Below, one piece after another: positions 50,688-59,758 of a stretch of 64,000 bases of DNA. The position numbers and the translations under genes are program-made. Source of the stretch: CAVQCJ01 sp963849365. Lineage in GTDB: Bacteria; Actinomycetota; Actinomycetes; Prado026. The notes under the pieces were generated by a model that worked only from the letters and a program-made list of their open reading frames with translations, was not told the origin of the DNA and did no database searches. The stretch is from contig CAWKHA010000001.1 of the NCBI GenBank assembly GCA_963849365.1, positions 682,001-746,000 on the forward strand. Direction: 5' to 3'. Positions within the stretch are counted from its first letter, which is position 1. Every line of letters starts with the position of its first letter.

Positions 50688-51497
50688 CTAGTGTGTCACA
50701 GCGTCGCCGGGCGGCGAAAACCGGCCGTCGGCGCCGACGGACCAGCCCAGCTCGGCGACGACCTCGAGGTCGGCCCGGTCCAGGCTCGCCGGGTCGAGGG
50801 CCAGCAGCAGGTCGGGGCGCACGGCAGCCGTCCGCCGCAGCGCGGCCGCGCGCCGCCAGCGGGCCACCGCCCCGTGGTTCCCGCCGCGCAGCACCTCCGG
50901 CACCGCACGCCCGCGCCACTGCGGCGGCTTGGTGTAGACGGGGTACTCGAGCAGACCGTCCGCGTGCGATTCCTCCGCCAGCGACTCGGCGTTGCCGAGC
51001 ACGCCCGGCAGCAGCCGGGTCACCGCCTCGACGATCACGAGCGCCGCGGACTCCCCACCGGCCAGGACGAAGTCGCCGAGGGAGACCTCGTCGACCTTGA
51101 CCCGCTGCGCCGCGTCCTCGACGAAGCGGTGGTCGATGCCTTCGTACCGTCCGCAGGCGAAGACGAGCCACGGCTCGGCCGCGAGCTCGTGGGCGAGGTC
51201 CTGGTCGAAGCGCCGCCCGGCGGGGGTGGGCACGATCAGCCGCGGTCCGGTGGCTCCGGAGGCTCCTGCGCCGGCCAGGAGCTCGTCGAGGGCCCGCCCC
51301 CAGGGCTCCGGCTTCATGACCATCCCGGCGCCCCCGCCGTAGGGGGTGTCGTCGACGGTCCGGTGCCGGTCGGTGGCGTAGGCGCGCAGGTCGTGCACGT
51401 TCAGGTCGACCAGGCCGGCCTCGCGAGCACGGCCCAGCAGCGACAGCCCGAGCGGGGCGAGGTAGTCCGGGAAGATGGTGACGACGTCGATGCGCAC
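50688..51497 (-). CDS. trmD: tRNA (guanine-N1-)-methyltransferase
   Basis: A 269-residue SPOUT methyltransferase: MRIDVVTIFPDYLAPL, DDTPYGGGAGMVMKPEP, VFACGRYEGIDHRF and the trefoil-knot segment SLGDFVLAGGE. It methylates G37 of tRNAs reading CNN codons. GTG 51497 starts four bases after the rimM stop. Confidence 0.96.
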   Translation of the reverse strand: MRIDVVTIFPDYLAPLGLSLLGRAREAGLVDLNVHDLRAYATDRHRTVDDTPYGGGAGMVMKPEPWGRALDELLAGAGASGATGPRLIVPTPAGRRFDQDLAHELAAEPWLVFACGRYEGIDHRFVEDAAQRVKVDEVSLGDFVLAGGESAALVIVEAVTRLLPGVLGNAESLAEESHADGLLEYPVYTKPPQWRGRAVPEVLRGGNHGAVARWRRAAALRRTAAVRPDLLLALDPASLDRADLEVVAELGWSVGADGRFSPPGDAVTH

Positions 51498-51501
51498 CTT
51501 C

Positions 51502-52026
51502 TCAGCCGCTCTCGGCCGCGTCGTCCAGCAGGCCGGGCGGCGGCTCGACCACGAGCCGGTTCCCGGCCACGTCGACCTCCGGGACGATCTCCGCGACGAA
51601 CGGGACGAGCACCTCGCCACCGCCGGTGCGGTCCACCGCGAGCACGTCGTGGCCGGGCAGGTGGAGCACCTCGCGGACCTCGCCCAGCGCGCTGCCGTCC
51701 CGCAGCACGACGGCCAGGCCGACCAGCTGGTGGTCGTACCACTCGTCCTCGTCCTCGGGGCCGACGGCCGGGTCGACCTCGACCAGCAGCAGCGTTCCGC
51801 GCAGCGCCTCGGCCGCGCTCCGGTCCTCGACACCGTCGAAAGTGAGCAGCAGCCGGCCGCTGTGCACCCGCCCGGTCCGGATGGTGAGCGGCCCGGTGGC
51901 CTCCGGGTCGGTGGCCAGCACCGCCCCGGGGGCCAGCCGGGCCTCGGGCTCGTCGGTGCGTACGTCGACCGTGACCTCGCCCTTGATGCCATGGGCGCGA
52001 CCGATGCGGCCGACGACCAGCAGCAT
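51502..52026 (-). CDS. rimM: 16S rRNA processing protein RimM
   Basis: 174 residues with the N-terminal RimM barrel (LLVVGRIGRAHGIKGEVTVDVRTD) and the C-terminal PRC-barrel (VGLAVVLRDGSALGEV, VPFVAEIVPEVDVAGNRLVV). It aids maturation of the 30S head with S19. It lies between khpA and trmD with gaps under 10 bp. Confidence 0.95.
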   Translation of the reverse strand: MLLVVGRIGRAHGIKGEVTVDVRTDEPEARLAPGAVLATDPEATGPLTIRTGRVHSGRLLLTFDGVEDRSAAEALRGTLLLVEVDPAVGPEDEDEWYDHQLVGLAVVLRDGSALGEVREVLHLPGHDVLAVDRTGGGEVLVPFVAEIVPEVDVAGNRLVVEPPPGLLDDAAESG

Positions 52027-52032
52027 CGCGGG

Positions 52033-52275
52033 TCAGCGCACCTCGTCGACGTCGACGAAGTCGATCCGGACGCCGTGACCCGGGCTGATCGCCCCGATGA
52101 CCGTGCGCAGCGCCTTGGCGGTACGCCCGCCGCGACCGATCACCTTGCCGAGGTCGTCGGGGTGCACCCGTACCTCGAGCACGCGGCCGCGCCGCAGCAT
52201 GCGGGGGCGGACGGTGACGTCGTCCGGGTGCTCGACGATGCCCTTGACCAGGTGCTCGAGCGCCTCGTCGTCCAT
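52033..52275 (-). CDS. khpA: KH-domain RNA-binding protein KhpA
   Basis: 80 residues forming one KH domain. The GXXG loop is GRGG within DDLGKVIGRGGRTAKALRTVI. It binds RNA, usually with KhpB/Jag, and is fixed between rpsP and rimM. ATG overlaps the rpsP stop (TGATG). Confidence 0.94.
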   Translation of the reverse strand: MDDEALEHLVKGIVEHPDDVTVRPRMLRRGRVLEVRVHPDDLGKVIGRGGRTAKALRTVIGAISPGHGVRIDFVDVDEVR

Positions 52276-52892
52276 CAGGCCTGCTCGCTCGCACCCTCGG
52301 CGTCGACGGCCGGCTCGGCAGCCTCGGCGGTCCCCTCCGACGGCGCGGGGATGTCCTCGGCCGGCACGGCGACGTCTTCGGCCGGCGCGGCGACCTCCTC
52401 GGCCGGCGCAGCCGCATCGGCGGTGACGCCGGCGACCTCGGCCGGCTCCTCGGCCACGACCGCCTCGGCCACCTGGGCCTCGCTCGCCGGAGCCTGCTTG
52501 GCCGGGGCCTTCTTCGTCCGCTGCGTCACGGCCTCCGCGCGCGGCTCGTCGGCGGACTCCTTGGCCGCAGCCTCGAACACCGCCTTCTTGTCCGCTCGCG
52601 GCGCGCGCACCTGCAACGTGCCCTCGGAACCGGGCAGGCCCTTCGCGGCCTGCCAGTCGCCGGTCACCTTCAGGATCGCCTCGACAGCCTCGGTGGGCTG
52701 GGCGCCCACCCCCAACCAGTAGCGGGCCCGCGCGGAGTCGACCTCGATGAGGCTCGGGTGCTCCTTCGGGTGGTACTTGCCGATCTCCTCGATCGCGCGG
52801 CCGTCCCGCTTGGTCCGTGCGTCGGCCACCACGATCCGGTACTGCGGGTTGCGCATCTTGCCGAGGCGCTTGAGCTTGATCTTCACTGCCAC
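52275..52892 (-). CDS. rpsP: 30S ribosomal protein S16 with long C-terminal extension
   Basis: Residues 1-85 are canonical S16 (VKIKLKRLGKMRNPQYRIVV, EEIGKYHPKE, RYWLGVGAQPTEAV). The protein continues to 205 residues with an Ala/Glu/Pro-rich acidic tail containing repeated PAEDVAVPAED-like units. S16 is normally about 80-150 residues. The tail resembles in composition that of S2 in this window. The GTG start follows AGGAG. Confidence 0.95.
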   Translation of the reverse strand: MAVKIKLKRLGKMRNPQYRIVVADARTKRDGRAIEEIGKYHPKEHPSLIEVDSARARYWLGVGAQPTEAVEAILKVTGDWQAAKGLPGSEGTLQVRAPRADKKAVFEAAAKESADEPRAEAVTQRTKKAPAKQAPASEAQVAEAVVAEEPAEVAGVTADAAAPAEEVAAPAEDVAVPAEDIPAPSEGTAEAAEPAVDAEGASEQA

Positions 52893-53019
52893 GGGAGGGA
52901 CATCTCCTGGGTGTCGACGGGTGAGGCCCGTCTGCCCGCGTGGGGTTGCGGCGCCGGGAGCCTCGGGTGGACGCCTCGGGCAGGGTGAGAGGGCCCCGCG
53001 CGGCGGCGTTCGGTCGCTC

Positions 53020-53025
53020 AGTGTG
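53020..53025 (-). promoter_or_regulatory. Candidate -10 of the rpsP operon
   Basis: CACACT on the minus strand lies downstream of the ffh terminator, about 130 bases before the rpsP start, and resembles the TACACT upstream of rpsB. The facing -35 (TTCGCT, 18-base spacer) is weak. The rest of the 221-bp gap 52893-53113 shows no gene. Confidence 0.3.
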
Positions 53026-53047
53026 CCAGAGGGCCCGCCCCGGAGCG

Positions 53048-53063
53048 AAAACGGCGCTCGCCG
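53048..53063 (-). terminator. Rho-independent terminator of ffh
   Basis: On the minus strand CGGC-GAGC-GCCG is followed by TTTT, one of the few hairpin-plus-T-tract signals in the window. It lies about 50 bases past the ffh stop. Confidence 0.6.
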
Positions 53064-53113
53064 CGGGGCCGCTCCCTCCCCGACCGCGTCGATCCCTGGG
53101 CAGGACGGCCGGC

Positions 53114-54670
53114 TCAGCCGGGCGGGAGCAGGCCTTTGAGCTCTTCGGGCAGCTCGAACGACTCCAGCTGGGCCGCCTGGGCGGCGCCGGCGACCTCCGT
53201 ACGCCGGCTGGCCGCGGCGCGCTCCTGCTCGACCCGCTTGGCCGGGTTGCCGCTGCCGCGCTTGCTCTTCTTCCCCTGCTTGGCCTGCTTGCCGGGCCTG
53301 CCGCGACCCGGTCCGATCCCCGGCATGCCACCGACCCCGCCGGGCATCCCGGGGATCGAGGGCATGCCGCCCTTGCCGATCGACGCCATCATCTTGCGGG
53401 CGTCGTCGAACCTGTCGACCAGCCCGTTGACCTCGCTGACCTCGGTCCCGGACCCGCGTGCGATCCGCGCCCGCCTGGAGCCGTTGAGGATCTTGGGGTC
53501 ACGCCGTTCGGCCGGCGTCATCGACTGGATGATCGCCGCGACGCGGTCGATCTCACGCTCGTCGATGCTCTCGATCTGGGCACGCATGTCGCCCATGCCG
53601 GGCAGCATCCCGAGCAGCTTGGTGAGCGAGCCCATCTTCCGTACGGCCTGCATCTGGGCGAGGAAGTCCTCGAGCGTGAAGTCGCCGCCGCCGACCAGCT
53701 TGGCGGCCATCGCCTCGGACTGCTCGCGGTCGAACGTCTTCTCGGCCTGCTCGATCAGCGTGAGCATGTCGCCCATGCCGAGGATCCGGGACGCCATCCG
53801 CTCCGGGTGGAAGACGTCGAAGTCCTCGAGCTTCTCGCCGTTGGAGGCGAACATGACCGGCTTGCCGGTCACCGTCGCGATCGACAGCGCGGCACCGCCC
53901 CGGGCGTCGCCGTCGAGCTTGGTCAGGACGACGCCGTCGAAGCCGACCTGCTCCCCGAACGCCCGGGCCGTGACGACCGAGTCCTGACCGATCATCGCGT
54001 CGACGACGAGCAGGACCTCGTCAGGGTCGACGGCGGTCCGGATGTCGGCCGCCTGCGCCATCAGCTCCTCGTCGATCGCGAGCCGGCCGGCCGTGTCGAC
54101 CACGACGACGTCGTACTGCTTGGACCTCGCATGCGCGACGGCGTCGCGCGAGACCCGCACCGGGTCGCCGACGCCGTTGCCCGGCTCCGGCGCGAACACC
54201 GGGACCCCGGCCCGCTCACCGACCACCTGGAGCTGGGTGACAGCGTTGGGCCGCTGCAGGTCGGCGGCGACGAGCAGCGGCGCGTGCCCCTGGTCGCGGA
54301 ACCAGCGGGCGAGCTTGCCGGCCAGCGTCGTCTTGCCGGAGCCCTGCAGACCCAGCAGCATCACGACCGTCGGCGGGGTCTTGGCCAGCCGCACGCGGCG
54401 GGTCTCGCCGCCGAGGATCCGCACCAGCTCCTCGTCGACGATCTTGACGACCTGCTGCGCCGGGTTCAGCGCCTGCGAGACCTCGGTGCCCATCGCCCGT
54501 TCCTTGACCTGGGCGACGAACGTCCGGACGACCGGCAGCGCGACGTCCGCCTCGAGCAGGGCGACCCGGATGTCGGCACAGGTCTCGTCGATGTCGGCCT
54601 CGGACAGCCGGCCCTTGCCGCGCAGGTTCTTGAACGTCGCGGCGAGGCGGTCCTGCAGGCTGGCGAACAC
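53114..54670 (-). CDS. ffh: Signal recognition particle protein Ffh
   Basis: A 518-residue SRP GTPase. The N domain starts FASLQDRLAATFKNLRGKGRL. The G domain has GLQGSGKTT, VVVDTAGRLAIDEELM and LTKLDGDARGGAAL. The methionine-rich M domain includes MGSLTKLLGMLPGM and ends in a Gly/Met/Pro-rich and basic tail. It binds signal sequences with the SRP RNA, which is not in the window. GTG 54670 has GGAG five bases upstream; an ATG further upstream is less likely. Confidence 0.95.
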   Translation of the reverse strand: MFASLQDRLAATFKNLRGKGRLSEADIDETCADIRVALLEADVALPVVRTFVAQVKERAMGTEVSQALNPAQQVVKIVDEELVRILGGETRRVRLAKTPPTVVMLLGLQGSGKTTLAGKLARWFRDQGHAPLLVAADLQRPNAVTQLQVVGERAGVPVFAPEPGNGVGDPVRVSRDAVAHARSKQYDVVVVDTAGRLAIDEELMAQAADIRTAVDPDEVLLVVDAMIGQDSVVTARAFGEQVGFDGVVLTKLDGDARGGAALSIATVTGKPVMFASNGEKLEDFDVFHPERMASRILGMGDMLTLIEQAEKTFDREQSEAMAAKLVGGGDFTLEDFLAQMQAVRKMGSLTKLLGMLPGMGDMRAQIESIDEREIDRVAAIIQSMTPAERRDPKILNGSRRARIARGSGTEVSEVNGLVDRFDDARKMMASIGKGGMPSIPGMPGGVGGMPGIGPGRGRPGKQAKQGKKSKRGSGNPAKRVEQERAAASRRTEVAGAAQAAQLESFELPEELKGLLPPG

Positions 54671-54782
54671 GAAGGCTCCGGGATGGGGCGGGGTCTGGGA
54701 CGACCCGTCCAGGCTACCCGGGGCCATGCCGCAGCCGGGCGTGCCAGGTCGGCAGCGGGACGCGCCAGAACCACCGAGGTGG

Positions 54783-57092
54783 TCAGGCGAGGGCCGAGCG
54801 CAGCTCCAGGGCCACGGCGCGGGCCCGGTCGTCGGTCAGCGGGGCTCCGTCCGGCCCGACCACGTAGAACACGTCCACCGCCTCCGACCCCAGCGTGGAC
54901 ACCAGCGCCGACTTCACGTCCACGCCGCAGGCGGCCAGCGACGCCCCGATGCGGTGCAGCAGTCCGGGACGGTCGTGCGCGCGCACCTCCAGGACGGTCG
55001 CCGTCCTGGACGCCCCGGCGACGACGTCCACCCGCGGCGGCGGCACCGGCACGCCGGCCCGGCGCGCGGACGCCTGCTCGCGTTCGGCGAGGCGGGCCGA
55101 CACGTCCAGCGTCCCGGTGACCGCGCGGTGCACGTCCTCGCGCAGCCGCTCGACCGTGGCCGGCTCGCCGAACTCCGGCAGCACGTGCCACACCTGCACC
55201 GCCATCCCGCCCTCGGTCTGCGTCGAGGCCGACCGCACCGCCAACCGGTTCAGGCTCAGCACGCCGGCCACCTGGCCGAGCAGGCCGACGGCGTCGGGCG
55301 CGACCACGGTGACCTCGAGGCCGTCGCCGCCGGCGCCGTCCACCCGGACCGCGAGTGTCCCGGCCCGGACCAGGTCACCGTGCCCGGCGGAGAGATCGGC
55401 GGGCGGCGGCACCTCGTGTCCGCCGAGCAGGGCTCTGGTCCGCTCGACGAGGTCGGCGATGAGCGCCGCCTTCCAGTCGGTCCAGGCCGCCGGCCCGGTC
55501 GCGAGCCCGTCGGCCTCGGTGAGCGCGTGCAGCAGGTCCAGCACCTCGAGGGTGCGCACGGACGCGGCCACGTGAGCCACCGTCGCCGGGTCCTCGAGAT
55601 CGCGCCGGGTCGCGGTGTCCGGCAGCAGCAGGTGATGGCGCACCAGCGTGACCAGCACTGCCACGTCCTCCGGGACGAAACCCAGCCGGGGAGCCAGGTC
55701 GGCCACGACCGCGACGCCGGCCTCGGAGTGGTCGCCGGGCCAGCCCTTGCCGATGTCGTGCAGCAGCGCGCCGACCAGCAGCAGGTCGGGACGGTCGACG
55801 CGACGCGCGTACGCGGCCGCCCCGACCGCGGCCTCGACGAGGTGTCGGTCCACGGTGTACCGGTGCACGGCGTTGCGCTGCGGACGGCTGCGCACCCGTT
55901 CCCAGTCCGGCAGCAGGCGCGAGGTGATGCCCGCCTGGTCCAGCGCCTCCCAGACCGGGACCGCGGGCCGTCCGGCACCGAGCAGGCTGAGCAACCCGTC
56001 CAACGCGGCGCGCGGCCACGGCTCGGGCAGCGTCGCGCTCTCGGCCGCCAGCCGCTGGACCGTGTGCGGTGCGAGCCGCAGCCCGGCCTGGGCGGCCGCC
56101 GCGGCGGCGCGCAGGACCAGCGCCGGGTCTTCGGCTGGTCGCGCGTCCCGGGCGAGGACGACCTCGCCGTCCTGCTCGACGACGCCGTCGGCCAGCGGGG
56201 CGCGGGTCCCTAGCCGGCGCACCCCGAGCCGCACCAGCCGGCCCCGCGAGGCCAGCGTGCGTTCCACCCGGAAGGCGGCCTCGTCCAGCGCGAAGGCCAC
56301 CGACCGACCGACGCCGGCGACCTGACGCAGCAGCGCGTCGTCGTCGAGCAGGCCCAGCCGCTTCGCGACCGCCTCCTGGTCCTGCAGCACCAGCCGGTCG
56401 GTCGCCCGGCCGGTCACGTCATGGACGGCGTCGCGCGCGTCCAGCAGGGTCTGCCGGGCCTCGTCCAGGCCCTCGTGCCGCACGTCGGCGACCCACGAGG
56501 CCGCCACGGCACGCAGGCTGACCAGGTCGCGCAGCCCACCCCGGGACTCCTTGAGGTCGGGCTCCAGCGAGAACGCCAGGTCGCCGGAGCGCTCGGCCCG
56601 TTCGGCGCACCCGGCGAACAGCTCGGGCAGCCGCCGCCGGGCGAAGCCGCGCCAGTCTGCGAGCACCGCCTCGCGCAGGGTGCCACTGAGCGCCTCGTCA
56701 CCGGCGACGTGCCGCAGGTCGAGCATCCCGAGCAGGGCCCGCAGGTCCTCGCTCGCCACCCGGCGCGCCTCGGCAGGCGTACGCATCGCGTGGTCGAGCC
56801 GAAGGCCTGCGTCCCAGATCGGGTACCAGACCGCGGCGGCCACCTGCGCGGCCTGAGCGGTCGTCGCCGTGCCAGGCACGACCAGGAGCAGGTCGAGGTC
56901 GCTGCCGGGCGACAGCTCGGCCCGGCCGTACCCCCCGACCGCGACGAGGGCGGCCCCGATCCCGGGACCGCCCGCATCGTCGAAGAGCTCGCAGACCCAC
57001 CGGTCGGTGATCTCGGTGAGAGCCCGCCGCCGGCCCGACCCGGAGAGGTCGGGCCGGGCCAGCAGCTGGGCTCTGTCGTCGCCGAAGGCCAT
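54783..57092 (-). CDS. glnD: [Protein-PII] uridylyltransferase / uridylyl-removing enzyme
   Basis: A 769-residue protein with the nucleotidyltransferase motif GGYGRAELSPGSDLDLLL (D65, D67), a helical region containing EPDLKESRGGLRDL, an HD phosphohydrolase domain (GALLHDIGKGWPGDHSEAG) and two C-terminal ACT domains (VTVVAPDAVGLLGQVAG and VRAHDRPGLLHRIG). It modifies PII according to glutamine level; in actinobacteria the modification is adenylylation. It lies 17 bp downstream of glnB in the amtB operon. Confidence 0.95.
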   Translation of the reverse strand: MAFGDDRAQLLARPDLSGSGRRRALTEITDRWVCELFDDAGGPGIGAALVAVGGYGRAELSPGSDLDLLLVVPGTATTAQAAQVAAAVWYPIWDAGLRLDHAMRTPAEARRVASEDLRALLGMLDLRHVAGDEALSGTLREAVLADWRGFARRRLPELFAGCAERAERSGDLAFSLEPDLKESRGGLRDLVSLRAVAASWVADVRHEGLDEARQTLLDARDAVHDVTGRATDRLVLQDQEAVAKRLGLLDDDALLRQVAGVGRSVAFALDEAAFRVERTLASRGRLVRLGVRRLGTRAPLADGVVEQDGEVVLARDARPAEDPALVLRAAAAAAQAGLRLAPHTVQRLAAESATLPEPWPRAALDGLLSLLGAGRPAVPVWEALDQAGITSRLLPDWERVRSRPQRNAVHRYTVDRHLVEAAVGAAAYARRVDRPDLLLVGALLHDIGKGWPGDHSEAGVAVVADLAPRLGFVPEDVAVLVTLVRHHLLLPDTATRRDLEDPATVAHVAASVRTLEVLDLLHALTEADGLATGPAAWTDWKAALIADLVERTRALLGGHEVPPPADLSAGHGDLVRAGTLAVRVDGAGGDGLEVTVVAPDAVGLLGQVAGVLSLNRLAVRSASTQTEGGMAVQVWHVLPEFGEPATVERLREDVHRAVTGTLDVSARLAEREQASARRAGVPVPPPRVDVVAGASRTATVLEVRAHDRPGLLHRIGASLAACGVDVKSALVSTLGSEAVDVFYVVGPDGAPLTDDRARAVALELRSALA

Positions 57093-57109
57093 CTAGCGGT
57101 GCGTCCGCA

Positions 57110-57448
57110 CTACAGGGCCTCGGTCCCGCGCTCTCCGGTCCGGACCCGGACGACAGTGTCGACCGGGACCGTCCAGACCTTGCCGTCGCCGATCCGTCCC
57201 GTCTGCGCCGACTTCACGACGACCTCCACCACGTCGTCCGCGTCGGCGTCGTCGACGAGGACCTCGATGCGCAGCTTCGGCACCAGGTCGACCGTGTACT
57301 CAGCGCCGCGGTAGACCTCGGTGTGACCCTTCTGGCGGCCGTACCCGGACGCCTCGGACACGGTCAGGCCGTGCACGCCGAAGGCCTCCAGCGCCGTCTT
57401 CACGTCGTCGAGCTTGAACGGCTTGATGACTGCCGTGACTAGCTTCAT
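57110..57448 (-). CDS. glnB: PII nitrogen regulatory protein (GlnB/GlnK)
   Basis: 112 residues, standard PII length. The T-loop carries the modified Tyr Y51 (GRQKGHTEVYRGAEYTVD), and IGDGKVWTVPVDTVVRVRTGERG is the C-terminal signature. It gates AmtB and signals nitrogen and energy state. Its ATG overlaps the amtB stop (ATGA), so it is the GlnK-type partner of the transporter. Confidence 0.96.
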   Translation of the reverse strand: MKLVTAVIKPFKLDDVKTALEAFGVHGLTVSEASGYGRQKGHTEVYRGAEYTVDLVPKLRIEVLVDDADADDVVEVVVKSAQTGRIGDGKVWTVPVDTVVRVRTGERGTEAL

Positions 57449-58797
57449 GCGTTCACCTCCTGTCCGGCGGTCTCGGACCCGCTGCGCGAGCCGCCTGCCC
57501 CGCTCAGGCTCAGCGTGCTACCCCTACCGGCACCGGTGCCACCGATCGAGCCCCAGTCGTACGCGGTCTCGGCGTGCTCGGTGAGGTCGATGCCCTCCAC
57601 CTCGGCGTCGGCCGTGACGCGGAAGCCGATCGTCTTCTCCAGCAGGAACCCGAGGACCAAGGTCACACCGAGCGAGTAGAACAGCACCGAGAACGCACCC
57701 AGTGCCTGGTGGCCGAGCAGTGTGCTCCCGCCACCGTAGAACAGGCCGTCCGCCCCCAGCATCTTCGAGGTGCCGAAGAAGCCGATGAAGAGGCAGCCGA
57801 CGAGCCCGCCGACCATGTGCACGCCGACGACGTCGAGGGAGTCGTCGAACCCGAGCTTCCACTTGAGGCCGACCGCGAGCGCGCACACGCCGCCGGCGAG
57901 CAGGCCGAGCAGCACGGCGGCCCAGGGCACGATGAACGCACACGCCGGGGTGATGGCGACCAGGCCGGCGACGGCACCGGACGCCGCACCCAGGCTGGTG
58001 GGCTTGCCGTCCCGGAACTGCTCCACCGTGATCCAGCCGATGAGCGCCGCGGCCGTGGCCACCTGCGTGTTCATGAACGCGAGCGCGGCAGTGCCGTTCG
58101 CGGCCAGCGCCGAGCCGGCGTTGAAGCCGAACCACCCGAACCACAGCAGGCCCGAACCGATCAGCACGAGCGGCAGGTTGTGCGGCCGCATCGGGTCCTT
58201 CTTCCACCCGATCCTGCGGCCGAGCACGATGCACAGCGCCAGGCCCGCGGCACCGGCGTTGATGTGCACGGCGCTACCGCCCGCGAAGTCCTCGACGCCA
58301 CGGGCCGCCAGCCAGCCGGCTCCCGTCGCGTCCTTGCCGCCGAAGTCGAAGACCCAGTGCGCGACCGGGAAGTAGACCAGCGTCACCCAGAGCGCGACGA
58401 AGATGCTCCAGGTGAAGATCTTCGCCCGGTCCGCGATGGCACCCGAGATCAGTGCCGGCGTGATGATGGCGAACATGAGCTGGAACGCTGCGAACACCAG
58501 CGTGGGGATCGTCAGCACCGCACCGTTGGTCGCCAGGGTGTTGACGTCGTCGCCCAGGTGGGACAACCCGATCGTGCCGATGAAGCTGCTGGTCCCGTCC
58601 CCGAAGGCCTCCGCGAAGCCGAAGACGACCCACAGGATGCTGACGATCCCGATGGTGACGAACGACATCATCATCATGTTGAGCACGCTCTTCGAGCGGG
58701 TCATGCCGCCGTAGAAGAACGCCAGGCCTGGGGTCATGATCAGGACCAGTGCGGTCGCTGCCAGCACCCACGCGGTATCGCCCGCGTTGAGATCCAT
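57445..58797 (-). CDS. amtB: Ammonium transporter AmtB
   Basis: A 450-residue membrane protein with eleven expected helices. Signatures are FFYGGMTRSKSVLNMMMMSF at the N-terminus, DFAGGSAVHINAG and GLVGCLFIGFFGT with the pore His residues. The last about 40 residues form a cytoplasmic Gly/Ser tail. It conducts ammonium and is blocked by PII. ATG 58797 has GGGGAGAGG upstream. A GlnR-type box lies 68-105 bases before the start. Confidence 0.96.
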   Translation of the reverse strand: MDLNAGDTAWVLAATALVLIMTPGLAFFYGGMTRSKSVLNMMMMSFVTIGIVSILWVVFGFAEAFGDGTSSFIGTIGLSHLGDDVNTLATNGAVLTIPTLVFAAFQLMFAIITPALISGAIADRAKIFTWSIFVALWVTLVYFPVAHWVFDFGGKDATGAGWLAARGVEDFAGGSAVHINAGAAGLALCIVLGRRIGWKKDPMRPHNLPLVLIGSGLLWFGWFGFNAGSALAANGTAALAFMNTQVATAAALIGWITVEQFRDGKPTSLGAASGAVAGLVAITPACAFIVPWAAVLLGLLAGGVCALAVGLKWKLGFDDSLDVVGVHMVGGLVGCLFIGFFGTSKMLGADGLFYGGGSTLLGHQALGAFSVLFYSLGVTLVLGFLLEKTIGFRVTADAEVEGIDLTEHAETAYDWGSIGGTGAGRGSTLSLSGAGGSRSGSETAGQEVNA

Positions 58798-58864
58798 GTC
58801 TGCCTCTCCCCTCGATGGCCGCCGGACCGGCCGTTCGATGTCGCTGGGAGCCTGATGGGTGCGG

Positions 58865-58902
58865 GTTTCGGGTCGGGCGCCAACGTGTTTCGCCGACGTG
58901 AC
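58865..58902 (-). promoter_or_regulatory. GlnR box upstream of amtB
   Basis: The minus strand reads GTCAC-n6-GAAAC-n6-GCGCC-n6-GAAAC, matching the a1-b1-a2-b2 GlnR consensus (gTnAC-n6-GaAAC, twice) with exact spacing. Only the a2 half-site is degraded. A CAGGCT -10 at 58854-58849 lies ten bases beyond it, so GlnR would touch the -35 region as an activator under nitrogen limitation. Confidence 0.8.
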
Positions 58903-58918
58903 CGATGCAGCGATCGTG

Positions 58919-59722
58919 TTAACGCCGTGTGTCGGCCGCGCGTCGCGAGCCCGCACGCGGGCCCAGCCGGCGGGACAGCGCCTGCGCCGTGGCCACGACC
59001 TCGACAGCCAGCGCGGCCCGGTCAGCGGTGCCGGGCCGGTCCGCGGACGGGAAGGTCACGCCCACCGCGGCCACCGGCCGGCCGGTGGGGTCCGCGACCG
59101 CAGCGGCGACCGAGGCGATGCCGGCGGTCACGTGCCCGTCCTCGGTCGACCAGCCCTGGGTCGCCTCCTGCGCCAGCAGCTGTCGCAGCTGGCCGGGCGT
59201 CGCCGGTCCGGCACCCGTCCGGTCGACGAAAGCCGCGGCAGAGGGGTACAGCGCCCGCACCTGCGCGCGGGGCAGCGCGGCCAGGATGCAGCGGCCGGAC
59301 GCGGTGAGGTGCGCGGGCAGCCGTACGCCGACGTCGGTCACCAGGACCACCGAGCCGCGGGGGGCTTCCTTCAGCAGGTACAGGGTCTGCGCGCCGTGCA
59401 GCACGCCCAGGTGCGCCGTCCCGCCGACGCGGTCGACCAGGCGCACCAGCAGCGGGCGGGCCAGCCGTTCCAGCGGGTCGTGCCGCAGGTAGGCGGAGCC
59501 GAGCTCGAACACCGCGACGCCGAGGCCGTACGCGCGAGCCTCCGGAAGGTGCACCACGAAGCCTTCGCGCTGCAGGACGGCCAGCAGGTGGTACGTGGTC
59601 GAGCGGGGCAGGTCGAGTTCGCGGGCCAGCGCGGCCGCCGGAACCGGGGCCGCGCGGGAGGCCAGCAGCCGCAGCAGCGCCAGGGACCGGCTCAGGGCCG
59701 GGACGCTCGAGCTCTCGGGCAC
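58919..59722 (-). CDS. IclR-family transcriptional regulator
   Basis: A 267-residue regulator with an N-terminal winged helix (about 8-65, SRSLALLRLLASRAAPVPAAALARELDLPRSTTYHLLAVLQREGFV) and a C-terminal IclR ligand-binding GAF-like domain (about 80-250, VGGTAHLGVLHGAQTLYLLKE, RLPAHLTASGRCILAAL). It is divergent from hutH with 90 bp between them and probably controls histidine use. GTG 59722 lacks a good ribosome site. Confidence 0.9.
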   Translation of the reverse strand: MPESSSVPALSRSLALLRLLASRAAPVPAAALARELDLPRSTTYHLLAVLQREGFVVHLPEARAYGLGVAVFELGSAYLRHDPLERLARPLLVRLVDRVGGTAHLGVLHGAQTLYLLKEAPRGSVVLVTDVGVRLPAHLTASGRCILAALPRAQVRALYPSAAAFVDRTGAGPATPGQLRQLLAQEATQGWSTEDGHVTAGIASVAAAVADPTGRPVAAVGVTFPSADRPGTADRAALAVEVVATAQALSRRLGPRAGSRRAADTRR

Positions 59723-59742
59723 GGAGCCAGGGATACCACATA

Positions 59743-59758
59743 GTCTGGGATACCAGAC
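59743..59758. promoter_or_regulatory. Perfect inverted repeat in the iclR/hutH region
   Basis: GTCTGG-GATA-CCAGAC is a perfect six-base dyad in the divergent promoter region. It is embedded in a larger duplicated motif: GGGATACCA followed by CATAGTC occurs at 59730-59745 and again, split by four bases, at 59747-59766. Binding by the adjacent IclR protein is the natural inference. Confidence 0.6.
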
